A stretch of 64,000 nucleotides of DNA from Nemophila menziesii (Eukaryota > Streptophyta > Magnoliopsida > Boraginales > Hydrophyllaceae), in NCBI GenBank assembly GCA_029959085.1, contig JARWIR010000094.1:992001-1056000 (forward strand), given 5' to 3'. Below, one piece after another: positions 34,290 to 44,000 of the stretch; positions within the stretch are counted from its first letter, which is position 1, and every line of letters starts with the position of its first letter. The translations under genes were made by a program, and so were the position numbers. The notes below the pieces were generated by a model. That model searched no databases and was not told the origin of the DNA. It saw only the letters and a program-made list of their open reading frames with translations.

Positions 34290-35985
34290 GATGATCGACG
34301 TGATCTCTAGGACACACGGAGGGGACGGTGGGGGCCGAGACCCGAACCAAAATCCTAACAGAAACCTTGCTAACTGTAACACCCAAGACGGTAAATAAAA
34401 AAGTTATATAAGAAATACTTTTAAATGTAACTTATATTATAATTAAATATAATTTAAAACAAAACCAGTTAAGTGGAAAGTAAGAGGAAATGCGGCACTA
34501 AAATTTTCCGTTAGGTCACTAAAAGATGTAGGGTATCCATTGCCGATCGATTTTTGTATTTTAGACGACACGTGAAACCCATCTGGTAAGTACGGGAAAC
34601 AAGTTAGCCAGGTGATCGGGCTAACTGTTCGAGAGAGGATACCTCCATGCTACAAATCGTGGAGTAATGTTCCGACAAAATATCTGTTATTAAGCGATTA
34701 TCAGTAAATATTAATATTTATATATATGAATTTCTTAATTTAATTAACATTAAAAATAATCTTGAATGTATCAATTTTTTGATATACCTAACTGGAGAAG
34801 AAGGGATGATTGGAGGTTTATATCTGGTAATTTGGATGATACAATGCGATTACGTTATAAAGACTACAAATATGACACGAAGAAGGACTTTTACTTGTTG
34901 AATAAGAAACCTAGTAATTTATCTTATGAGATATGGAAGAGGTGTTGTGATTTGTGGGGTTCGAAGGAGGTGAAGGTATACTTATATATATATTTTTTTA
35001 AATTATATAATTTAGATTATATATAATTTTATTATTACTTGTGTTTTAAATTCTTTCAGAACCAAGCAAATGTGAATAAAATAAACCGAAAGAAACAAAA
35101 TAATAAGAGTGGAGCGGGGTCTCGTAAATATTCCCGAACTCGGGATATGCTTTACAAGGTACTTTGTTTTATATGTATATATTTTGTATTTTTTATTATA
35201 TTCTGAATGAAACGGGGTGTTGAGAATTTGATCCCGAGTGGGAGGGTGGTAGCTAGGGATAAGGCACTCAAGAAGATATCCATATTCCTCAAATGGGTGG
35301 GTTTTTCTAGGTGGTGGGTAAGAGTAAGAAAACACAACAGTGGAGGTCCGAGGGTTATATGAACGCTGATGTAAGTTTATTTTAAAAGTAAAATTTTAAT
35401 TTAATTTTATTCATAATTTGATTTTAATGAAAAAAATTCGTGTCGATAATTAAACAGAAATTCTTAAGAGATGCTATGAAAGATCAAGTGACTCAGAGTC
35501 AATCGGATGAAGGCTTAGCTCGTGAGTTGTCGCAAAAGGAGCAAATCGATGCGGTGAGAGAAACTGCTAAAAAGGATGTTGGGTCGCCAAAGAGGAGCTG
35601 GACACCGGGTGTGGGTTGACCAAAAAAGAATAAGAGTCCTTCAACCACCCCGGCACAAGACGAGCATAACGCGATGATGATGGCAAGAATAAATGAGTTT
35701 CGAGTAGCCCAAGGACTTCCAGAGTACAGACGCCCTGATCAACCCTCTACTAGCGATGAGCCTCCAGTGTTTTTTCGGGCTGTTGTGAGTGATGCGCGGG
35801 GATGGATTAACGATATGAGAGCACGTGGAGGTTTGCAGCCTTTTCATCCTATGCCTCCTACTGGTAGTGCATCCGAGAGACTAGTTGATGAAGATGGTGA
35901 TGAAGAGATGGACGAAGATAAAAAGATGATTATGATGACGAGTCCGAGGGAGAAGAGAAGACCCGTTTATATGGCCTTTAATTGA
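34290..35985 (+). pseudogene. Transposase_24-like (plant Ptta/En/Spm) gene relic
   Basis: Intron-containing plus-strand relic. Pieces in order: about 34304-34345 RTHGGDGGGRDPNQNP (low-complexity N-terminus); 34560-34680 KYGKQVSQVIGLTVRERIPP then CYKSWSNVPTKYL; 34766-34975 MYQFFDIPNWRRRDDWRFIS ... MRLRYKDYKYDTKKDF ... IWKRCCDLWGSKEVK; after an intron, 35060-35155 NQANVNK...KSGAGSRKYSRTRDML; and about 35455-35985, an acidic/Pro-rich C-terminal region (INEFRVAQGLPEYRRP). The order W-x-x-VP, FDIP, Y-x-x-Y, CDLW, NKxNR-like, GS+S is that of the Transposase_24 family found in CACTA-like elements. Stops at 34559-34590 and in the 35619 region (GTGGGTTGACC) break it. No CACTA ends were located. Confidence 0.6.
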
Positions 35986-36821
35986 TTATTTTTTTATTAT
36001 TTTGGTGATGTAATATGACTTTGACTTTGGTTGACTTTGTTTGACTTCGTTCGAATGTGTTTGACTTTGGTTGAATTTGGATTGTTTTAATATTTTTAAT
36101 AAGTTATTTGGTATTTTAATTATTTATTTTGGTTTATAATCGGTATTTTAATTGTTAATTGTATTTTTTTTAAATAAAAAAATATTATTTTAGAATTATA
36201 TTTAATTGAAATATTGCAATTAAATATAATTCAGAATTAACTTTTTTTTATTTAAATATTGCAATTAAATTGCTCAATATACCAATGAGATTTTATTTCG
36301 TTAGAGTTATTTTCATGAATCATACTTTTGTAGAAAGTGGGCTTAAATAGTTTCACCCATGAATCATTATCAAGTTGGACATTTCATAATGGTTTCATCA
36401 ATTATTTCTAAATATTCAAATTTTCTCTTGATAAGTTCATTGAAATATTTTTTTTCTTTATAAACAACTCGAAAGTTATTTTTTTCATAAACAAGACGAG
36501 TTTCACATTGCTTTAAGCAATCATAATTTATAAATTGAAGCAAACAATCAGTTGTTTATTCTCGTCATTTTTTCAATTACTGTAAACCTTTTCTTGAAGC
36601 AAACTTGTACAATTTAAAGTTGAATCTTCTTTTTCGAAATCATATATTTGAAGAGTTATATGAATTTCGATTAATCTTTACTATCTATTAGAACATATTT
36701 TCAAATAGAGATGAAGTAATCAATTATATTACAATATAACATAAAAAATTAAAAAAATATATCTTACCGCAAGAATGACTTACCTCTGTATAACCTAAAA
36801 AAAATTATGAAGAGTCTCAAA
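35986..36821. other. AT-rich flank, possible internal part of the LTR element
   Basis: Begins with a TTTGACTTTGGTTGA-type repeat (36016-36085). On the minus strand a run of about 55 codons is open near 36400-36560 (CLKQCETRLVYEKNNFRVVY), just inside the LTR at 36859. It could be decayed coding sequence of that element but matches nothing recognised. Confidence 0.3.
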
Positions 36822-36858
36822 TCCTATTAGCTCGGTTGGTAAAGTCGTGCTGATAACG
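36822..36858 (+). other. 5' half of a tRNA-Ile at an LTR junction
   Basis: CCTATTAGCTCGGTTGGT followed by AAAGTCGTGCTGATAACG corresponds to the acceptor 3' part, D-arm and anticodon arm (loop CTGATAA, anticodon GAT) of tRNA-Ile, and stops just after the anticodon stem. The next base starts the LTR (TGTTAAAACA). This is the arrangement expected for a retroelement on the minus strand primed by a tRNA half. There is no T-arm or 3' end, so it is not a tRNA gene. Confidence 0.55.
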
Positions 36859-37105
36859 TGTTAAAACAATATGTAAAAGAAACTACTTGATGAGAGGTTA
36901 TATGGAAATAATAAGAGTATATTATCATATATGGATTTCCATCTTACTTTGAAGAAATGTACAAGCCTTTATATAGAGACTTATGAGACTATCCAACTAC
37001 CCTACTAATTACATATTAAGTAGGATGTTACAAGGGATAAATATGAAGGTTACAAAGGCTCTCCACTACTCTGGAATAATACCCACATTACAATATTTCA
37101 TAACA
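36859..37105 (-). mobile_element. Copia-type LTR (single)
   Basis: 247 bp with TGTT...AACA termini. Read on the minus strand it contains CTATATAAAGG (36966-36976), a good TATA box, consistent with a 5' LTR in minus orientation whose primer-binding region is the tRNA-Ile-like sequence at 36822-36858. No partner LTR was found. It lies at the left edge of block copy C. Confidence 0.6.
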
Positions 37106-37264
37106 TTTTCCTTTTAATTGGGACATTTACCTATTAAATATTTTTCTTTATAGTTTGCTTTTTGACGTAATGTTTTCCAAAGTTGGATGACTTAATTTTG
37201 TAACTAATACAATAATATGTCATTTAATACAATACGATGTATTTTTCTAATTATAATTAAGGAT

Positions 37265-37665
37265 AATTAATCTTTTCCTACTTATTGTGGATTCAAATTT
37301 ATAATAATGTAGTTAGACCAACTCGTAAATACATTTACATAAAATTTTCCCTTTTTTGTACAATAGATAAAAAACAAAATTAATATGCAGATTAGCACGT
37401 CTTCAATATGAATCGAACTCGTGGGAGATATTATGGTTATAATTTGAAAATATAATATGCTTTAAATAAATAGATAAAGACAACAACAATGTTATTATTG
37501 TCTATGTTTGGATATGTATATAAGTATATATAATATTGTAAATTTCAAAGTAAACAAATAAACAAACACATGCACACAAAAGCAATTTCACCTTCCTTTA
37601 TCCCGTACTACAAAGTAATTTTTATCTTAAAGCAATTTCATAAACAACTTCAACACCAACAACAT
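37265..37665 (+). promoter_or_regulatory. Promoter and leader of the captured zinc-finger gene, copy C
   Basis: TATATAAG at 37517-37524, then the CA-rich leader and CAACACCAACAACAT before the donor GTATGT (37666). Orthologous to 17085-17496. Here the exon ends CAT instead of CAG. The following zinc-finger exon has been displaced by the copia insertion. Confidence 0.5.
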
Positions 37666-37870
37666 GTATGTAAATTAAATCTTGAGTCCTATAGCTCTCT
37701 GTCTTTCGAAAAATATAATTATTTTTCGTCATTCTTTATGTATATAAACCTTATTATAGTTTTATATAAACTCAGAAAATCTTGCTTGTAATTAGTCTTT
37801 AATCTTTCTATCAATAATGTGTAATTTTTATAGGTTTTATTCTATAATGGAATACGCATATATGGTCATG
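37666..37870 (+). other. Remnant of the 5'-UTR intron, copy C
   Basis: Matches the start of the intron in copy A for about 60 bp and then diverges. The truncated end of the copia element begins around 37870. Confidence 0.35.
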
Positions 37871-37908
37871 TTCAAAATTTATAATCATCTGATGTTGCAC
37901 AATTATTT

Positions 37909-38290
37909 TTATTTAATTTTGCAAATTTTGAGTATTCTCCTAAGTATAAATTGTGAATTAAGGTTAACAATCCCATTCTGATCCGGTGAACCAGGCATGG
38001 TGTACTGGGCAATAATCCCATGCTCTTTGAGAAACTGAGCAAACGGACCAGGTTCTTGTCCATCATCAGTATATCTACCATAATATTCACCACCTCTATC
38101 TGATCTCACAATGTATATATGTTTTCCACATTGTTTCTCTACCTCGGCCTTATATATTTTAAAGGCATCTAATGCTTCGCTCTTGATATGAAGTATGTAG
38201 AGATACATATATCGTGAGTAATCATCAATAAAGGTTATAAAATATTTCTGACCATGCATATCCATGTTAGGACAACATATATCTGTATGT
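37909..38290 (-). pseudogene. Copia integrase core (truncated)
   Basis: HGQKYFITFIDDYSRYMYLY, later VRSDRGGEYYGRY and PGPFAQFLKEHGIIAQYTMP then GSPDQNG: the D-D-E-type core of copia integrases with the first catalytic Asp region just upstream (HTDIC-type word, broken by a stop at the TAATTAATC near 38300) and the SDRGGEY Asp. The final Glu helix is gone because the element ends shortly after NG. Non-functional. Confidence 0.85.
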
Positions 38291-38301
38291 ATGATTTCTA
38301 A

Positions 38302-38652
38302 TTAATCAGAACTCATATTAGCACCTTTCTTTGACTTGTTGGTTTGCTTTCCCTTAATGAAATCCACACAAGTTTCAAAGTCGGTAAAATCTATAGTACT
38401 AAGTACTCCATCTTTTACCAACTTTTTGATTCTTTCAATAGAGATATGCCCTAATCTCCGGTGCCATAGAGTCGAGGAATCCTCATTTATATTACACCTC
38501 ATTGTACCATTTTTTACATGAAAACTATTATTAGTAGCATTGTTTTGTAAACTAATGCAATAAAGACCTTCAGGCAAAATACCATTCCCAAAACTTTCAG
38601 ATTTATTGAAAATACTAAAAAATGTCTCTAAAAATGTAAAGGAATAACCCAA
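38302..38652 (-). pseudogene. Copia GAG-pre-integrase domain
   Basis: STLWHRRLGHISIERIKKLV is the zinc-binding LWHxRLGH motif that precedes integrase. It is followed by CVDFIKGKQTNKSKKGA, corresponding to the C-x2-C...KGK part. In line with the integrase piece but separated by a stop. Confidence 0.85.
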
Positions 38653-38870
38653 AGGTACAGGTCTGGAAACAGAAGTTTCTAGAAAAACTTGGAACAGAAA
38701 AAGTCTTTTCTAATTTCAAAACATAACCACTACTTAAATATAAATAACATGTTCCAACGGTTTCCACATGTGAACCCATCTTATTACCGGACAAGATGCA
38801 TTGCTCACTACCCACTAGTTTCCTTAGGTTTTGCATACCCTGTAAAGAGTTGGCAACATGGATTGAAGAA
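38653..38870 (-). pseudogene. Copia protease-region fragment
   Basis: WIDSGSSIHVANSLQGMQN-like reading from about 38887, then LVGSEQCILSGNKMGSHVET and VGTCYLYLSSGYVLKLEK: the stretch following the D-S-G active site of copia proteases. Frameshifted near 38690. Confidence 0.6.
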
Positions 38871-39029
38871 CCAGAATCAATCCATCAGGTGTTAATATTA
38901 ACATTAACATTAACAGTATTAGATTCATAACAAACTAACGAGGTAGGATTACCTTTATCCTCACGTCATTTCTGTTCATGAGTTCATTAATTGACCATTT
39001 ATCTTTATGTGTGTTATAGGAAATTTTGA

Positions 39030-39555
39030 AAGGTCAATATTGATTTGGAAGGGTGTTCAAAATATAGTGCACAAGAAAATACTGAAAAATTTGTACCTCG
39101 AGATTCTTAAGTTGAGCCGAAATATCTCTCATCTGCATGATGTTCCCACGCACACCTCTAACACATGTGAGCCTAAGTGAAGAGAGCTTCATTATTAGAG
39201 TGCTTACTAAAGCCTTGTCTGAAGTGACGAACTGGTCATCAGTGGCTTTAAGTAAATTTTGGACATTATCATGGTGATTTACTGAACCACGGATGCTTGC
39301 TGCTAATTTTGTCTTAATAAACATCACACCGGGGCGATTGGATCGCTCCTATTTTGCATAAAGTGCAATATCTGCTGGAGTGCTTTTATATGTAAGAGCA
39401 TGTGGTACAGTTTTGCTAATAGCATCATTTATTTCCATCCACCCTAAGTGAATGAGAACTCTTTCTTTCCATGACATATAATTATCCCACTTAAGTTCGG
39501 GAATGTCACTACAGATATCAGAAAAATTAACAGGTTGTGATACTACAAATAAAGA
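39030..39555 (-). pseudogene. Copia gag (UBN2-type) fragment
   Basis: WDNYMSWKERVLIHLGWMEI near 39500, then ADIALYAKWERSNR-type reading, and from 39327 MFIKTKLAASIRGSV ... DISAQLKNLEVQIFQYFLVH and YILNTLPNQY. The order W-x-x-W, W-x-x-SN, LK-LE, FLVHFILNSLP is that of UBN2 gag proteins. One frame break near 39340. Confidence 0.8.
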
Positions 39556-40355
39556 TTACATGCTTAATAATAAATAGACTATTAATAAATATCATGTTTC
39601 ACCAATGCAAATCATGATCTAATAAATCTAAGTGATAAAAATTGCATGTGGACTAAATTTTTAATTCAATAAGATTTATAATCATATGACAAAATATATC
39701 AAAATATTCCATCATTACTAAATAATAAAACTATCCAATAATTAATAAGTCATAATTCCTATGAGTAAATTATTAATAATTTGATATTCTATCCTAATTA
39801 GTTATTTAAATATAATAATATTCATGTGGGATAAAATTATTATATTAAAATAAATAATTACAATTTATATCTAATATTACTATGTGATCTTATACCATAA
39901 TACATATTTTATTTAACTATGATGATGTGACTATTCTTGATTAAATAAAATATGTTGATCAGTTAGACAATTCAATATATAATACTAAAAATTTATGAGT
40001 ATATAAAACAATATAACAAAAATAGAATCAATATAAACCATATATTTTATTCACATTTTGTTTACCTAATCATACTGATAAAATAAATAAAATACATGAA
40101 GTATGAATATAAAAATATAAATATAAATAAATACCTGGAGGCCGAAGTAGAACTTAAGGACAAAATTCCAAAAGTATCATAAGTCTAAATGAAAACTAAA
40201 ATGTCTCATGGATTCTAATCATCTTCAACGGTAGGACATGTTAGATTCAACACAAAAAAAATGTTTTGCAAAATTATTTTGGCTATATTAATTTAACCAT
40301 GAACTAAGAAAAATATATAAAAGTTTAACTAAATCAAAACAGAGGTATTCTATAG
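39556..40355 (-). other. Untranslated leader region of the copia element
   Basis: AT-rich, between the gag start and the primer-binding site. No gene. Confidence 0.5.
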
Positions 40356-40367
40356 GCTCTGGTACCA
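40356..40367 (-). other. Primer-binding site (tRNA-Met type)
   Basis: GCTCTGGTACCA on the plus strand is the reverse complement of TGGTACCAGAGC, one base from the canonical copia site TGGTATCAGAGC. It lies two bases inside the LTR end. Confidence 0.75.
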
Positions 40368-40369
40368 GA

Positions 40370-40830
40370 TGTTAGAAAAATCAATCTAAAAATAAAATGC
40401 AGAATAAATAAATAGATCAAAAAATAGAGTAACGATACCTCCCGCCATTGATGTCTTTAGAAACTTTTCCTTATATTTTGTTCTTCCAAACTCTCAAGCA
40501 TTCAACTATAGATGGTGTATATTTTTATGTGAATGAATTGAATTTAGGGACCAAAACTCTAGTTTATATAGCAAATCTCCCATCAAACTTTTTAATGGCA
40601 ATGAATTAGGTGTTACAACCTTTCATTTGCAAATGGTTAATAGAAAAGTGTTACAACTTTCATTTGCATAAGATTAATAGAAAAATCATTAAGATAAAAT
40701 TAGTGGATGGATTAATGTTGGATCATGATAAGCCAAAAGTCATAAGTTTATTTTATTCATTAATTTAAAATAAAGACTAATAAAATAAAATGAAGTTTTA
40801 TTAATAAAATTAAAATGACTTATGTCATCA
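40370..40830 (-). mobile_element. 5' LTR of the copia element
   Basis: About 461 bp, TGTTAG...CATCA on the plus strand. Bounded internally by the primer-binding site and externally by the resumption of zinc-finger exon sequence (ATACGACTCTTAATGC). Confidence 0.65.
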
Positions 40831-40835
40831 TTAGA

Positions 40836-41154
40836 TACGACTCTTAATGCATATAGATAAATGTCATCTAAGTAAATTTGCTGGGACAACACAAATAGTT
40901 GTGCATAAGCTACAAACCAAGCGACCAAAGATGCGGTCCATTGCGAACATTTATGCATCAACCCGCTCTTGTACATTGGAGGAGTGGATCCAGTGAGGGG
41001 AACAATTTTGCCATCAAGCTCAGGTGTACCTGCAAGTCAACAGATTGATACCAAAGTTCACATCGATAGGAAAGTAAAGAGACATGTGGCTGAAGAACCT
41101 GAAAGTAGCAATGATCGTAAAGGAAGGAAACTACGAGCTGGACTAAGACACCAG
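40836..41154 (+). pseudogene. HAPLESS 8-like zinc-finger gene fragment, copy C
   Basis: Retains the longest exon body: TTLNA (before a frameshift where A and B read TLNMHMDKC), KFAGTTQIV, RPKMRSIANIYASTRSCTLE, then a one-base shift and DPVRGTILPSSSGVPASQQI, later KRHVAEEPESSNDRKGRK, ending at the donor CACCAG|GTATAA (41154/41155). The TLNA word supports an ancestral TLNAH...KCLS knuckle as in HAPLESS 8-like proteins. At least two frame breaks. Non-functional. Confidence 0.5.
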
Positions 41155-41743
41155 GTATAATATTTTTCTCCTTTATTGATTAATAGACGTCATGATCCTC
41201 ATCAAATTTTCATAACTTTCAGTTGGTCTGTGGTTATTTACGTTTATCTTCGTAATTTTTAATTATATTATCTGTTTGTATTTTGTTGTTTATATGATAT
41301 TATATATGTTACTTTTTAAATTATATGGACTTATAGTGAGATTAATTTAAAAAAATAGGAAAACATGTTGTTTAATTTTTGCATAATGCAATTTTTTATT
41401 AAGTTTCAATTTTTTATCAATTTTTGCATAATGCAATCTTTTTAGCATATCTTTTTAAGATTTTACTTACAGTATTTGTATGAATATTTTGTTGTATATG
41501 TGATAAATATAGGGTATATGTATAACATAGGTACTTATAGTGTGATTATATAAAAAACAAATTATTTTAATTTTTGTAAAATATATGGACCTATAGTGCA
41601 ATTAAATTAAAATAAAATATACCATTACCCCCAATCCCTTAGCCCCCTATAGAAGTATCTTCATCCACCCTTATTAGTCTTATATGAATTATTTAAATTA
41701 TCTAAACAAAAACATAATGAAAAGAATAACGAGTCTTATTCTG
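41155..41743. other. Intron-like AT-rich DNA, copy C
   Basis: Aligns with 22861-23420 and 32571-33141. No gene. Confidence 0.5.
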
Positions 41744-41960
41744 GGAACACCTTTTTTGCCAAGAGATCAGACATGATGCTAAAGAAATCTAAGTTTGTAG
41801 TCAGTGCGTAGATAATCCGTTGTCGAAGATGATTTCTCCCCAAACTATTGGAGAAGGTTTTGTTTTTGAAATCGATTATTGATATTTCACATGAACCAGA
41901 AATTGAGCTGAACCTTTAGAAACCTAGTCCACCAGGGTCATATCTACCCCCATACTGAAT
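41744..41960 (+). pseudogene. Unidentified downstream exon, copy C (broken)
   Basis: Homologue of 33142-33360 with several small deletions and in-frame stops. The end (GGTCATATCTACCCCCATAC) is almost unchanged. Confirms that the copy B version once belonged to the shared block. Confidence 0.5.
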
Positions 41961-43039
41961 ATTAATAAATTTATGGTCAACAAAAAACGGTTTGAGTAAA
42001 AATTCATGGGGTATGTTTAGTTATAATGTCAAATTTTAAGATTTTATTTTGAATAATTTTGAAGATTTTTTTAATTATGTTAAACTTTATTTTTATTACA
42101 TTTTATAAATTGAAATGATTTTTATTGGTTTGGAATATAGCTTTCATAATTTACAATTTTTATATTTTTTTTTACTAAATTATGCGCCACAATTCTTTAC
42201 ATTCTTATGGATTTATAAGAGATGAATTAATCATTAGTTAAGGATGGAATTTCTAGGAGAATAACACATGTGTTATCTCTTGATAAGACATAATGATTAT
42301 TATTAATGGACATATAAAAAAATGTGACACTAAATTTTGTTCTAATCCTTTGATTATGGTTTGTTAAGTTGATATAAGGTTACTAAAACTTGGTCAGCTT
42401 TTGATTTTTAATTAAAAATTAATAATTTAAAATGAAAAAACTCAACAATCATTATAAAAATAAAAATATTAACAACTCAAAATATAAAATACAATTACAA
42501 TTTTAAATTGTAAAAATTAATTGAAAAATATTACAATCTTAAATAATTTATAAAATTTACAAAATATACAATCTTCAAATGTTGATCTTTAAATATAATC
42601 GACAAGTTAAAAAAAGGATTTTTTTATCATTCTCTTTAATTTCATTTTTCTATTTTCTAACGAAATAATCATCTTATTTATTGTTCTCACTGTCTTTGTT
42701 TTTCCATATTGCTTCGTTTTTCCACAGTGCTTAGTTATTTTCTTTTTTATTTGATCACTTACCTTTTAAGTTTTTTTAATATAATAATCATATTCTTCTT
42801 TAGCACATTAATAGACGGTTTGAATCTTGTCAACTACTAGTACCCAATCTCTCATCTCATTAGTTACTGTACTCTCTCTCTTTAGAAGTGTTGAGACTTT
42901 TCATAATCCAATGGTCATAAATTTTCTATGTTCATATTAATTTCTCATTTTCTATTTTCTAATCTAGATTTTTTATCGGTATTGTATATTTGTTGTCTAA
43001 TTTTTTAGGTTTTTTCTATTTAGTATATTTCATTTATTT
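41961..43039. other. Intron-like AT-rich DNA with the empty LINE site, copy C
   Basis: From 42180 it aligns with copy A (ATTATGCGCCACAATTC). At 42680-42690 it is continuous where copy A has the 679-bp LINE insertion. No gene. Confidence 0.6.
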
Positions 43040-44000
43040 CCTAATCAATTTTACTCATTATTTTTCATGTATGTTCCTTGAGTCTTTCTCTGCCTGCTTG
43101 TGAAAACTCATTTTAAAGGAAAGAAAGGGAGTATTGTAATTCAATTAGATAAAGTGGATGAGAATGTAATTAGAAGTTAAACTTCAACATCTTATGTGAT
43201 TAAGAGTTTCTTTTTGTTTGAGAAGGCATTTCATATATTGTCTGAAAGGAAAATGGGCTCCAAAACTATTGGGTTTGTCTCAAGTGAGGAAGATATGTAT
43301 CTAGGTGTAATATTCTTGTCAAGTGTGGTATTTCAGATAATTCTGCAAATAAGGTGAGTGAACAAAACCTCTGTGATGTAGTTTTTGGAAATTTGTAGAA
43401 GGTTAGTCTAATGAATTTCCCTGATTTGCATGTTGGTGACTCTCATGCTTTCCCTCTGAAAGCAATAGAAGGAGGAAACCAAGAGTTATGTGTGTCTAAA
43501 ATCTTCCATGATTTATCCTAATATTACGGAAATCAAGGGTAGTAACTTCAGTTTTGGGACATTGGAGGCTAGTTATGGCTTGCCTTTACTAATTAATAGT
43601 GTTTTCGAGATACGGTTTACTATTTTGTCTAGACTTTGGAGATATAGAGTTTTTCTAAGAAGGGGAATTTTAATGGGAAAATTTGTTTTCAGAAAATTAT
43701 GAAGAAGATATTAAGCTTGAATTTTTTATCCTCCTGGGATTAAGACTGAAAAGATATTGATGAATACTCTTAAAAAAATTATTGAAAAAGTATTTAATAT
43801 TTGGAAAGATTGTTTGATAGGACAATTTTTAATTAGTCTCGTGATCTCTACATGGTAAAGAGCATGACTCGTATTCCCTACAAAGATATTGGAAAACTTA
43901 TTATCAAATATAATGATTTAAATATGAAATTGTTCCACTTTTACAGTGAATGAACTTATAACAAGATACTTGAGAAGTTATGGAATGTTGGAAGCAAAAT
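43040..44000 (+). pseudogene. L1-type LINE relic, copy C
   Basis: Aligns with 24950-25920 (KGKKGSIVIQLDKVDE near 43115; SLRLWRYRVFL-like reading near 43630) with stops in all frames. It is cut at 44000 (GGAAGCAAAAT then AATGCTAG of the satellite), about 600 bp before the point where copy A ends, so the endonuclease start is missing here. Confidence 0.55.

Larger units (their letters stand above)
37870..40830 (-). mobile_element. Ty1/copia retrotransposon, 3'-truncated
   Basis: Minus-strand element: 5' LTR 40830-40370, primer-binding site, gag, protease, GAG-pre-integrase and integrase, then abrupt loss at about 37900. Reverse transcriptase, RNase H and the 3' LTR are missing. It separates the leader of the captured gene (37665) from its zinc-finger exon (40836). 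Coding parts have several stops and shifts. Confidence 0.85.
12304..44000. other. 31.7-kb composite insert interrupting the array
   Basis: The left edge cuts the satellite at unit position about 210. The right edge resumes it at unit position about 539 (AATGCTAGTCTTTTC). The roughly 330 bp between is absent. Inside are three direct copies (A, B, C) of a block made of gene fragments and transposons, plus later insertions. No terminal repeats or target duplication delimit the whole insert, so a single transposition event is not shown. Segmental duplication or illegitimate recombination is equally possible. Confidence 0.85.
37106..44000 (+). repeat. Composite block, copy C
   Basis: Contains the promoter/leader, zinc-finger exon, downstream exon, intron-like DNA and L1 relic, in the order of copies A and B, but lacks the head and GMI1-like part. 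It is interrupted by a copia element (about 37870-40830) and ends inside the L1 relic, where the satellite resumes. Confidence 0.8.

Noticed and set aside
36822..36858. Functional tRNA-Ile gene
   Set aside because: Only the 5' half is present. There is no T-arm, acceptor 3' strand or terminator.
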